Shown: in pieces, positions 9,759-16,439 of the stretch
Layout: each line of letters opens with the position of its first letter
How positions within the stretch are numbered: the first letter of the stretch is position 1
Assembly (NCBI GenBank): GCA_023457535.1
Contig: JAEWLN010000151.1
Coordinates: forward strand, 1-16,491
Direction of reading: 5' to 3'
Length of the DNA stretch: 16,491 nucleotides
DNA from: Bacteroidota bacterium
Lineage (GTDB): Bacteria > Bacteroidota > Bacteroidia > Flavobacteriales > Flavobacteriaceae
Notes under the pieces: model-generated
The model's input: only the letters and a program-made list of their open reading frames with translations
Told to the model about the DNA's origin: nothing
Database searches by the model: none
Translations under genes and position numbers: made by a program

Positions 9759-9954
9759 GTTAAATTTTTACGTGACGCGTTCATCGGCGCAATGCATTCG
9801 CGTTTTGGCCCCGAAACGATCAATCAGCACTCGTGATGATTTTACGCGGGTTATGGTAAGCCCAACTTCACCCAGGACTTTAAACCACTTCTATTAAAGG
9901 ACTTAGCAAGTGGCAGATGCCCCGGAATGTGAATTTTTTTTGCAAATTGAATCC
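9759..9954. other. Non-coding stretch with a short doubly open region
   Basis: No gene with a start codon, family motif or promoter was found here. On the minus strand 9768-9890 is an uninterrupted 40-codon frame (stop TAA at 9770-9768, preceded by a stop at 9893-9891) that has an internal ATG only nine codons before its end. It reads like protein (for example KVLGEVGLTITRVKSS) but matches nothing I can name. The plus strand is also open from a GTG at 9772 to 9897 (41 codons). A small hairpin CCACTT (9885-9890)/AAGTGG (9908-9913) lies nearby. It may be a gene remnant or a piece of a larger repeat. Confidence 0.35.
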
Positions 9955-10557
9955 TTATTCCACTTGTTTTTCCGACTCAAACAACAACTTGATATTCTCA
10001 TAAGAATTCTCAAGCGCCTGCGGGATTTGCGAAGGGTTGAGCCATGCTACGCGGTCGATTCCCTCTTCTTGCTGGGGTTGCGGCGTGCCGTCGAATTTGG
10101 TGCGCATCAGGAACCAATGCGTGATTTTAAGTTTGTATTTGCCGTTGCGCCTGAAGATGTGGTAGGTTTTTTGGAGTTTTTCTTCGATCGATAATTTGCC
10201 GACACCGGTCTCTTCTTCTACCTCGCGCAATGCCGTATTTTCGATTTCCTCGCCTTTTTCGATTCCGCCTTTCGGGAGGTCCCATTTGCCGTTGCGAAAA
10301 ATGAACAACACTTCGCCGCGCTTGTTATAGACCAATCCGCCACCGGCTTTTTGAACCGGAATTTTTTCCTTTAGTTTTTTGAGGATTTCCTTTTCATCCG
10401 GATAGTAGAGATAAGCCTTTTGGATTTTGTCGTTGAACATCTTTACAATAAGCTGTTCGATATCAATACTCTCTAGCAAAAACAACTGGAAATCGGTCTC
10501 TTTAACAATCTCATTTGTCAAAAAAAGTGGTTTGTCGTTTACAAAAACTTTATACAT
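9955..10557 (-). CDS. NUDIX hydrolase
   Basis: NUDIX enzymes hydrolyse nucleoside diphosphates linked to another moiety. The 23-residue Nudix box (G-x5-E-x7-REVxEExGV type) is complete at residues 97-119, with the metal-binding REVEEE at 111-116. WDLPKGG precedes it, as usual. The protein has 200 residues, longer than a minimal NUDIX domain because of an N-terminal extension of about 66 residues (MYKVFVNDKP onward, rich in Leu/Ile/Lys) that resembles no known domain to me. The substrate cannot be read from the sequence. The start codon is 8 bp from that of the divergent pyrE and lies inside pyrE's -7 element, so the two genes share their control region. TATCTTTA on the minus strand (10584 to 10577) may be its own -7 box, without a good partner upstream. 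Confidence 0.93.
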   Translation of the reverse strand: MYKVFVNDKPLFLTNEIVKETDFQLFLLESIDIEQLIVKMFNDKIQKAYLYYPDEKEILKKLKEKIPVQKAGGGLVYNKRGEVLFIFRNGKWDLPKGGIEKGEEIENTALREVEEETGVGKLSIEEKLQKTYHIFRRNGKYKLKITHWFLMRTKFDGTPQPQQEEGIDRVAWLNPSQIPQALENSYENIKLLFESEKQVE

Positions 10558-10560
10558 TTG
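10531..10560 (+). promoter_or_regulatory. Promoter of pyrE, overlapping the NUDIX start codon
   Basis: TTTG (10531-10534), 18 nt, TACATTTG (10553-10560): both halves match the Bacteroidota consensus exactly. The -7 box contains the NUDIX start codon on the other strand (10555-10557). Because the pyrE ATG is at 10566, the expected transcription start falls at or within a few bases of that codon, implying a leaderless or nearly leaderless mRNA. Confidence 0.7.
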
Positions 10561-10565
10561 TAACT

Positions 10566-11216
10566 ATGATTTTTAATAAAGATACAGCCGAAAAAACAGC
10601 CGAATTGCTTTTGCAAATAAATGCAATTAAATTGAATCCGAAAAATCCTTTTACGTGGGCTTCGGGTTGGAAATCGCCCATTTATTGCGACAATCGGATG
10701 ACTTTATCGTTTCCGCTGATCCGCAATTACCTACGCGACGAATTCTCCAAACACATCGAAAAGCAGTTTGGAAAACCGGATGTGATTGCCGGCGTGGCCA
10801 CAGGAGCCATCGGTATCGGCGTGCTTGTGGCCGAAAGCATGGGTTTGCCGTTTGTTTACGTACGTCCGGAACCCAAGAAACACGGCCGCCAAAATCAGGT
10901 GGAAGGCTTTTTGCAAAAAGGACAGAATGTGGTGGTGGTGGAAGATCTGATCTCCACCGGTAACAGCAGCCTGATGGCCGTTGACGCGCTGAAGGCCGCC
11001 GGGGCGAATGTAAAAGGAATGGCCGCCATTTTTACTTATGGGTTTGACGTTGCCACTGAGAATTTCAAAAATGCGCACGTCGACCTTTACACGTTGAGCA
11101 ATTACCAAAGCTTGCTCAAATTGGCCGTAGCCAAACGATACATTACTGAAGAAGAACAGGAAACGCTGGCGCAATGGCGGTTGCATCCCGATGCTTGGGG
11201 AGTTGAAGTAAATTAA
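10566..11216 (+). CDS. pyrE: Orotate phosphoribosyltransferase
   Basis: PyrE makes orotidine 5'-monophosphate from orotate and PRPP, the fifth step of de novo pyrimidine synthesis. From the ATG at 10566 the product is 216 residues, normal for the family. The PRPP-binding motif VVVVEDLISTGNSS lies at about 122-135, with the acidic pair Glu126-Asp127. The mobile catalytic loop region RPEPKKHGRQNQVEG and the early FTWASGWKSPIYCDNR segment are also present. The frame is open to an ATG at 10515, but that would extend into the NUDIX gene and over the promoter, so it is not used. It is divergent from NUDIX and followed by a 148-nt gap and a small SRPBCC-like gene. Confidence 0.96.
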   Translation: MIFNKDTAEKTAELLLQINAIKLNPKNPFTWASGWKSPIYCDNRMTLSFPLIRNYLRDEFSKHIEKQFGKPDVIAGVATGAIGIGVLVAESMGLPFVYVRPEPKKHGRQNQVEGFLQKGQNVVVVEDLISTGNSSLMAVDALKAAGANVKGMAAIFTYGFDVATENFKNAHVDLYTLSNYQSLLKLAVAKRYITEEEQETLAQWRLHPDAWGVEVN

Positions 11217-11364
11217 GGCGTGAACAAATTTGCGATCACGAACCAAGTTGAAAATTCCAGATTCCAGATCGCGAACACGACGACGTTCACATCGTTTAAT
11301 ATGAAAATCCGAAGGTCTGAACCCGACCCGCTGAATTCCAAATAACCTAATCTTTAATAAACCA
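11217..11364. repeat. Intergenic stretch with short imperfect direct repeats
   Basis: GATCACGAAC (11234-11243) and GATCGCGAAC (11267-11276) form a one-mismatch direct repeat. GCGATC (11232-11237) and GATCGC (11267-11272) are inverted copies. Between them ATTCCAG is repeated in tandem (11254-11260 and 11261-11267), and another AATTCCAAAT lies near 11334-11343. The pattern resembles degenerate heptamer tracts I associate with flavobacterial intergenic DNA. I see no good promoter or gene here. Confidence 0.35.
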
Positions 11365-11757
11365 ATGAACCTAGAAAGCCCGAAAGTGACCGTTGATCAA
11401 TCTGCGCAATACCTGTTTGACCAATTGTCGGATGTCAAGAATTTTGAGAAATTAATGCCTGAGAATATCGCCAAATTTGAAGTGACGGGCGAGGATTCCT
11501 TTATTTTCGGACTTAAGGGAATGCCCGAGATCAAGCTCAGGATGAAAGACAAAACAGCACCAAACCGATTGCTCCTGGGCGCCGCGAGCGACAAGCTGCC
11601 GTTTGCGCTCGAAGCGAAGATTGACGCGGTGGCCGAAAATAAATCCGATGTGCAATTGTTGTTCAACGGCGAATTCAACGCCATGATGGCCATGATGGTC
11701 AAAGGCCCGATCTCGAAGTTCATTGAAACCCTTGCCGGAAACATGAACAAATTGTGA
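11365..11757 (+). CDS. Small SRPBCC/START-like protein
   Basis: The 130-residue protein has the feel of an SRPBCC (polyketide cyclase/START-like) fold. An N-terminal strand (SPKVTVDQSAQYLFDQLSDVKNFEKLMPENI) with the strand-then-helix pattern of this superfamily is followed by alternating beta strands (FEVTGEDSFIFGLKGMPEIKLRMKDKTA) and a long C-terminal helix with MMAMMVKGPISKFIETLAGNMNKL. These proteins bind hydrophobic ligands in a deep cavity, but no ligand can be assigned. There is no signal peptide, so it is cytoplasmic. It commonly sits near pyrE in flavobacteria as I recall them, which does not define its role. A clear terminator hairpin follows 17 nt after the stop. Confidence 0.75.
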   Translation: MNLESPKVTVDQSAQYLFDQLSDVKNFEKLMPENIAKFEVTGEDSFIFGLKGMPEIKLRMKDKTAPNRLLLGAASDKLPFALEAKIDAVAENKSDVQLLFNGEFNAMMAMMVKGPISKFIETLAGNMNKL

Positions 11758-11774
11758 GGATTATAACGCATTTC

Positions 11775-11805
11775 AAAAGCCTTCCTTTCCGGAGGGCTTT
11801 TTTTA
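11775..11805. terminator. Rho-independent terminator between convergent genes
   Basis: AAAAGCCTTC (11775-11784) pairs with GAGGGCTTTT (11792-11801) over a 7-nt loop, with one T-G wobble, and is followed by more T residues on the plus strand. It ends the SRPBCC gene transcript. The A-rich left flank gives a weaker T tract on the other strand, so it may also serve the biotin ligase, whose stop codon (11803-11805) sits at its edge. Confidence 0.85.
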
Positions 11806-12522
11806 TTGGTATAACATTTTGATTTCCTTGATTCCGAAGAATTTAAACGAGTCATCCTCGAATTGTACTTCGAGTCGCCCATCCTGCCCTACCGCGGTAA
11901 TGACGGCCATAAACCGGCTGCCATCAGGTAGCTCGAACGCGGTGGGTTGCCCTTTGCGGAACAGTATTTCCAGGTATTCGCTCCATGCCTGATCAGGGTT
12001 GTCGAACCGCTGGACGATCGACTGCGCAATATCCAACGCAAGGGCATCGACATCGAACGTCTTGCCGGTGACCAGTTTTAGCGATGAGGCCTGCGGCAAT
12101 GCCTCGAAATTGGTCTGGTTTACGTTGAGCCCTACCCCGGTGATCGACTCGATCCGGCCATCGGACCGGAAAATATTCTCGATCAGGATCCCGCCTATTT
12201 TTCGGTTACCTGACATTATGTCGTTTGGCCATTTGACGCTCAATGCCGGAACCGTCAGGGTTTTCAACACATCGGTAATCGCAATGGCCACGGCGGCGTT
12301 GTATTGGAATATGGACGCGGCATTCGAAGCATCCTTTCTGGACAACATACTCATGGTCAGGTTTTTGCCTTGCTCACTGACCCAGGAAGATCCCATTTGC
12401 CCGCGGCCATGGGTTTGCGCGCGCGCCGTCACGACGGTAAAATTATCGACCGTTTCTGACTGCGTCATTTTGCGCAGGAAATCGTTTGTCGAGTCAATGG
12501 CATCAAGTTTGACAATCCGCAT
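11803..12522 (-). CDS. birA: Biotin--[acetyl-CoA-carboxylase] ligase
   Basis: The enzyme activates biotin as biotinyl-AMP and attaches it to the carrier subunit of acetyl-CoA carboxylase and other biotin enzymes. From the ATG at 12520-12522 the product is 239 residues. Motifs include DSTNDFL (10-16), the nucleotide-binding GRGQMGSSW (39-47), KWPNDIM (97-103), Lys108 in RKIGGILIE, and GVGLNVNQ further on. There is no N-terminal helix-turn-helix, so this is a monofunctional ligase without the repressor role of E. coli BirA. The open frame reaches an ATG at 12567, but those 15 residues (NLNTRLKSFTIHF type) precede the conserved start MRIVKLDAIDST and are rejected. It is convergent with the SRPBCC gene and divergent from rsfS, with 94 nt between the starts. 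Confidence 0.93.
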   Translation of the reverse strand: MRIVKLDAIDSTNDFLRKMTQSETVDNFTVVTARAQTHGRGQMGSSWVSEQGKNLTMSMLSRKDASNAASIFQYNAAVAIAITDVLKTLTVPALSVKWPNDIMSGNRKIGGILIENIFRSDGRIESITGVGLNVNQTNFEALPQASSLKLVTGKTFDVDALALDIAQSIVQRFDNPDQAWSEYLEILFRKGQPTAFELPDGSRFMAVITAVGQDGRLEVQFEDDSFKFFGIKEIKMLYQ

Positions 12523-12562
12523 CCGAAAATGTATTGTGAAAGATTTTAATCTTGTGTTAAGG

Positions 12563-12594
12563 TTCAAAATTAATCACAAAAAATGGTAACTTTG
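12563..12594 (+). promoter_or_regulatory. Promoter of rsfS-ftsH
   Basis: TAACTTTG (12587-12594) is an exact TAnnTTTG match followed by CAC. TTC (12563-12565), a weak -33 candidate, lies 21 nt upstream. Expected start is near 12600, giving a leader of about 16 nt before the rsfS ATG at 12617. Confidence 0.55.
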
Positions 12595-12616
12595 CACACT
12601 TATACAAAATTCGTAA

Positions 12617-12988
12617 ATGACTAAAAAGACTATAAATAACGATGTTTTGCTGGCCAACATCATCAAAGGCATCGAAGAGGTAAAAGGCAATGACATCGAC
12701 ATTCTGGACCTTAGGGAAATAGATAACGCAGCTTGCGACTATTTCATCATCTGCAACGGAAGTTCCAACACACAGGTCAATGCGATCGTAAATTCGGTCC
12801 AGAAAACAGTTTCCAAAGAATTAAAAGACAAACCCTGGCACGTGGAAGGCGCCGACAACGCCGAATGGGTGCTGATGGATTACGTCAACATTGTGGTGCA
12901 CGTGTTTCAGAAACACATCCGCGAATACTACAATATCGAAAGCCTGTGGGGCGATGCCAAAATCACCACGATACCAACCAAATACTAA
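12617..12988 (+). CDS. rsfS: Ribosomal silencing factor
   Basis: RsfS (DUF143/Iojap family) binds protein uL14 on the large ribosomal subunit and blocks joining with the small subunit, lowering translation when nutrients are short. The 123-residue length is typical. Recognisable family segments are KGNDIDILDLREIDNAACDYFIICNGSSNTQVNAI, then DKPWHVEGADNAEWVLMDYVNIVVHVF and the closing REYYNIESLWGDA. It is the first gene of a unit with ftsH, 15 nt upstream of the ftsH start, and has a recognisable promoter of its own. The assignment is very secure. Confidence 0.95.
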   Translation: MTKKTINNDVLLANIIKGIEEVKGNDIDILDLREIDNAACDYFIICNGSSNTQVNAIVNSVQKTVSKELKDKPWHVEGADNAEWVLMDYVNIVVHVFQKHIREYYNIESLWGDAKITTIPTKY

Positions 12989-13003
12989 CGCACATTTCAT
13001 CTG

Positions 13004-14926
13004 ATGGATAACAAACCCAATCCCAATAGAATGAGGATCAGTCCATGGCTTATCTATGGCGCCATTTTTCTGATTTTTGCCTCGATATTTGTTAGCGGCG
13101 GCGGTTCAAATTTCAAGGATCCGGCCAAGACTACATCTTCAAAATTCAACACTTTCCTTGAAAACGGCGATGTGGCGCGCGTAACGATCTACAATAAGTC
13201 TGAGGCTGAAGTTTTTCTGAACGAAAAGTCGCTCGCCAAATCCGAGCACAAGGACGTCCCTAAAAAAGACGTTTTTAACCGTGCCAATTCCGGGCCGCAT
13301 TATATTTTTGACATCGGGAACGACGAGATTTTCCAGAAAAAAATGGAAGATGCCGTCGCACAGGGAAAACTCAAAGAATTCAGTTTCCAGCAAAAAAGCA
13401 ATTGGTCCGATTTCATCAATATTTTTTCAATCGTCATTATTTTTGGCCTCTGGATCTACATCATGCGCAAAATGAGTACGGGCGGTGCAGGCGGTGGCGG
13501 GCAAATTTTCAACATCGGTAAATCCAAGGCCAAGTTGTTCGACGAAAAAACCGATATCAAAACCACGTTCAAGGACGTCGCCGGACTCGAAGGTGCCAAA
13601 GAAGAAATCCAGGAGATTGTCGAATTTCTTAAAAATCCTGAGAAATACACCAGCATTGGAGGCAAAATCCCAAAAGGTGCGTTGCTCGTAGGTCCTCCGG
13701 GAACCGGAAAAACATTACTTGCCAAAGCCGTTGCCGGCGAGGCCAAAGTGCCATTCTTCTCGCTTTCCGGATCGGATTTCGTGGAAATGTTCGTAGGCGT
13801 TGGTGCATCGCGCGTTCGTGACCTGTTCAAACAAGCCAAGGAAAAATCGCCCGCCATTATCTTTATCGATGAAATTGACGCCGTAGGCCGTGCCCGTGGC
13901 AAGAACAATTTTTCCGGGGGCAACGACGAACGCGAGAACACCCTGAATCAGCTGCTTACGGAGATGGACGGATTCGGGACCAATTCCAATGTCATCGTGC
14001 TTGCAGCCACGAACCGCGCAGATGTGCTCGACAAGGCCCTGATGCGTGCAGGCCGTTTTGACCGACAAATTTTTGTAGACCTACCGGACATCCGCGAGCG
14101 CAAAGCGATCTTTGAGGTGCACCTGGCCCCGCTCAAAAAAGTGGAGCAACTCGATACGGACTTTTTGGCCAAGCAAACCCCGGGATTCTCGGGTGCCGAT
14201 ATCGCCAATGTTTGCAACGAAGCGGCGCTGATTGCCGCGCGTAAAGACAAAAAAGCTGTCGATAAACAAGACTTCCTTGACGCCGTTGACCGGATTGTGG
14301 GTGGGCTCGAAAAGAAAAATAAAATTGTTACTCCTGAAGAAAAGAAGGCCATCGCCATACACGAAGCCGGTCATGCCACTGTCAGCTGGATGCTTGAGCA
14401 CGCCGCACCGCTGGTTAAAGTGACCATCGTGCCGCGCGGCCAGAGTCTTGGTGCGGCGTGGTATTTGCCGGAAGAGCGCCTGATTGTTCGTCCGGACCAG
14501 ATGCTTGACGAGATGTGTGCCACCATGGGCGGACGTGCGGCAGAAAAAGTAACGTTCGACCGCATTTCGACCGGCGCGCTGTCAGACCTTGAAAAGGTGA
14601 CCAAGCAGGCACGCGCAATGGTGACGATCTACGGTCTCAACGACAAACTTGGCAACGTGACGTATTACGATTCGACGGGCCAGAACGAATACAATTTTTC
14701 GAAGCCTTATTCTGAACAAACGGCGGAATTGATCGACAAGGAAATTTCTGAACTTATTGAAAGTCAATACCAGCGCGCCATTGAAATCCTCGAGAAAAAT
14801 AAGGATAAGCTGAACCAATTGGCCGATATCCTGATCGAAAAAGAAGTCATCTTCAAGGACGATCTGGAGGCCATTTTTGGCCAACGGACCTTCGACAGCA
14901 ATTTGCAGGAAGAGAAAGATTTGTAG
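13004..14926 (+). CDS. ftsH: ATP-dependent zinc metalloprotease FtsH
   Basis: This membrane AAA+ protease forms hexamers and degrades misfolded membrane proteins and short-lived regulators. Of its 640 residues, the first transmembrane helix is about 13-31, a periplasmic domain follows, and the second helix is about 137-157, then a Gly-rich linker (GGAGGGG). The AAA domain has Walker A GPPGTGKT (230-237), Walker B with Asp289-Glu290 in FIDEIDAVG, and the second region of homology with ATNRADVLDKALMRAGRFDRQI. The peptidase domain has HEAGH at 453-457 (zinc ligands His453 and His457, catalytic Glu454) and a downstream LDEMCATMGGRAAEK segment supplying the acidic third ligand. The C-terminal part includes ISTGALSDLEKVTKQARAMV and a helical tail. 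The product is full length with no defects seen. A terminator hairpin follows 17 nt after the stop. Confidence 0.98.
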   Translation: MDNKPNPNRMRISPWLIYGAIFLIFASIFVSGGGSNFKDPAKTTSSKFNTFLENGDVARVTIYNKSEAEVFLNEKSLAKSEHKDVPKKDVFNRANSGPHYIFDIGNDEIFQKKMEDAVAQGKLKEFSFQQKSNWSDFINIFSIVIIFGLWIYIMRKMSTGGAGGGGQIFNIGKSKAKLFDEKTDIKTTFKDVAGLEGAKEEIQEIVEFLKNPEKYTSIGGKIPKGALLVGPPGTGKTLLAKAVAGEAKVPFFSLSGSDFVEMFVGVGASRVRDLFKQAKEKSPAIIFIDEIDAVGRARGKNNFSGGNDERENTLNQLLTEMDGFGTNSNVIVLAATNRADVLDKALMRAGRFDRQIFVDLPDIRERKAIFEVHLAPLKKVEQLDTDFLAKQTPGFSGADIANVCNEAALIAARKDKKAVDKQDFLDAVDRIVGGLEKKNKIVTPEEKKAIAIHEAGHATVSWMLEHAAPLVKVTIVPRGQSLGAAWYLPEERLIVRPDQMLDEMCATMGGRAAEKVTFDRISTGALSDLEKVTKQARAMVTIYGLNDKLGNVTYYDSTGQNEYNFSKPYSEQTAELIDKEISELIESQYQRAIEILEKNKDKLNQLADILIEKEVIFKDDLEAIFGQRTFDSNLQEEKDL

Positions 14927-14943
14927 GAAACATTGTCATTTTT

Positions 14944-14985
14944 AAAAAAAATCTTATTTCGCCCTTTTTGAAATAAGATTTTTTT
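14944..14985. terminator. Rho-independent terminator after ftsH
   Basis: A perfect inverted repeat, TCTTATTTC (14952-14960) with GAAATAAGA (14970-14978), has a 9-nt loop and is extended by A-tract/T-tract pairing to about 16 bp. The right side ends in seven T residues. It is symmetrical enough to work on both strands. The T tract runs directly into the next promoter's -7 element. Confidence 0.85.
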
Positions 14986-14992
14986 ATCTTTG
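14985..14992 (+). promoter_or_regulatory. -7 element for the LUD protein-cdsA-psd unit
   Basis: TATCTTTG is an exact TAnnTTTG match. The nearest TTTG upstream (14967-14970) is in the terminator loop, only 14 nt away, so the -33 element is poor. A start near 14999 gives a leader of about 36 nt before the ATG at 15035. Confidence 0.5.
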
Positions 14993-15034
14993 GATGTTTT
15001 CAAAAACGTTTATTAAACCCACTGAGCCCATTCT

Positions 15035-15637
15035 ATGAGTCTTTTCAGGAAATTTTTTGGTACAGGCAACGATTCGTCCGATGAGGAAAAAGAAAGCGAG
15101 TTCAACAACCTGCAAGCCCATCTTTCCGCTCCGGTCGACGAGAAATTCACCTTCAATTTTAAAAAAAACGGTGGGAAATTTCTTTATTGTGAAAACCTGA
15201 ATGAGGTAAAAGAGCAGTTCGAGAACATTTTGGAAGAAAATGATTGGTTCGAGTCCGAAGCGATATGCTTTGAACCCAAGCTGTATCACCTGCTCGACGA
15301 GAACAAGCTCGAATATAAAAACGTCTCCAATCCCAAATTTTTGCTCGCGAGCTGTGAGAACCTGATCGCAGACGAGGGATCGATCTTATTCTCGTCCAAC
15401 CAGATCAAACAAAACAAACCCAACGACTTGCCGGTCAACATCGTCATCATTGCCACCACGAGCCAAATCCTTGAGAGCAAGAGCGATGGTTTGCGCGTAA
15501 TCAAGAAAAAATACGACAAGGACTACCCTACCAACATTACCACGATCAAATATTTCGAAAAAGCCAAGGAGGAAGATTTCCTGCAATACGGCAGCGCCGC
15601 CAAAAACCTCTACCTGCTGCTTTTAGAGGACCTTTAA
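15035..15637 (+). CDS. LUD domain (LutC/YkgG-like) protein
   Basis: The 200-residue cytoplasmic protein has a charged N terminus (MSLFRKFFGTGNDSSDEEKE) and a body matching the LUD domain. It has a Rossmann-like alternation with segments FLYCENLNEVKEQFENIL, FLLASCENLIADEGSILFSS (the typical loop of LutC/YkgG-type proteins) and LPVNIVIIATTSQIL. LutC relatives take part in lactate oxidation in Bacillus as part of LutABC, but no lutA or lutB is present here and no iron-sulfur cluster motif is seen. A lactate role is therefore not supported. As I recall, the position between ftsH and cdsA is common in Flavobacteriaceae. Its stop codon is 1 nt before the cdsA ATG, suggesting translational coupling. 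The role is unknown. Confidence 0.8.
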   Translation: MSLFRKFFGTGNDSSDEEKESEFNNLQAHLSAPVDEKFTFNFKKNGGKFLYCENLNEVKEQFENILEENDWFESEAICFEPKLYHLLDENKLEYKNVSNPKFLLASCENLIADEGSILFSSNQIKQNKPNDLPVNIVIIATTSQILESKSDGLRVIKKKYDKDYPTNITTIKYFEKAKEEDFLQYGSAAKNLYLLLLEDL

Positions 15638-15638
15638 G

Positions 15639-16439
15639 ATGAACGAAACGCTCACGAGAACGCTGTCGGGTATTGTTTACATCGCGATACTGGTCACAGC
15701 CACTTTATATTTGCAGAGCTTTTTGGTGTTGTTTGGCATTTTCCTGCTTATCGCAGTAATCGAGTTCTGCCAGCTGGTCCATCTTCAAAAAACAACTCCG
15801 TTAGCCATTGCTGTCGCAGGCTACTGCCTGGCCGCGCTGTGGCCCATTTCAATTACCACCGGTTGGTTGTTGCTGGCTGCAGCGTTAGTAGTATCGGTCA
15901 AATGCATGATGTTTTTGTTCGGACCAGGGATGCGTCCGATCGACGCCACAGAGAAATACGTCTATCTGATCGGCTATATCATTCTTCCGATGGTGCTCAT
16001 TACCAAAATACCTTGTATGGGCGCTGTTTACAATCCCCTGGTGATCATCGGCATTTTTATCCTGATCTGGGCCAACGACACGTTTGCATTTGTGGTTGGA
16101 AAAACAATCGGCAAACACAAATTGCTCGAGCGCATATCGCCCAAGAAAACCATCGAGGGCTTTTTAGGCGGATTGATTTTTGCCTTGATTTTCGCGGTGC
16201 TTATTGCAAAATATCTTATTTTTGAGCCAGTTTTACTTTGGGTGGGAATTTCCCTTATCGTGAGTATTTTTGGCACGATCGGCGATTTGACCCAATCCAA
16301 ATTCAAACGGATCGCTGGCGTCAAGGACAGTGGCAAAATCATGCCCGGACATGGCGGTATCCTCGATCGGCTCGACAGCATCATATTTGTAGCACCATTT
16401 GTATTTTTACTGTACCAAATCCTGTTCTATGTTTCATAA
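15639..16439 (+). CDS. cdsA: Phosphatidate cytidylyltransferase (CDP-diglyceride synthase)
   Basis: CdsA converts phosphatidic acid and CTP to CDP-diacylglycerol, the branch point of phospholipid synthesis, in the inner membrane. The 266-residue protein has about seven or eight hydrophobic segments. The family signature is complete: S220 in SKFKRIAGVKDSGK, then MPGHGGILDRLDS, matching the S-x-x-K-R-x4-K-D ... H-G-G-x-x-D-R-x-D pattern. The loops WANDTFAFVVGKTIGKH and SPKKTIEGFLGG, also typical, lie upstream. It starts 1 nt after the LUD gene stop codon and overlaps the next start by 11 nt. The following gene is phosphatidylserine decarboxylase, so two steps of phosphatidylethanolamine synthesis are neighbours. 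Confidence 0.96.
   Translation: MNETLTRTLSGIVYIAILVTATLYLQSFLVLFGIFLLIAVIEFCQLVHLQKTTPLAIAVAGYCLAALWPISITTGWLLLAAALVVSVKCMMFLFGPGMRPIDATEKYVYLIGYIILPMVLITKIPCMGAVYNPLVIIGIFILIWANDTFAFVVGKTIGKHKLLERISPKKTIEGFLGGLIFALIFAVLIAKYLIFEPVLLWVGISLIVSIFGTIGDLTQSKFKRIAGVKDSGKIMPGHGGILDRLDSIIFVAPFVFLLYQILFYVS

Noticed and set aside
9910..10194. Plus-strand open frame opposite the NUDIX gene
   Set aside because: It is the antisense shadow of the NUDIX 3' half, with no start signal or family features.
10515..10565. Upstream start for pyrE at 10515
   Set aside because: It lies over the pyrE promoter and the NUDIX coding region; the 10566 start gives the normal family length.
12526..12533. TACATTTT on the minus strand as the biotin ligase -7 box
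   Set aside because: One mismatch from consensus, no TTG at a proper distance, and only three bases from the start codon; too weak to annotate.
12523..12567. Longer start for the biotin ligase at 12567
   Set aside because: The conserved family start MRIVKLDAIDST begins at 12522; the upstream residues look like translated spacer.
15035..15637. Lactate-utilisation (LutC) function for the LUD protein
   Set aside because: No lutA/lutB partners or iron-sulfur motifs nearby; the context is ftsH and phospholipid genes, so only the domain is called.
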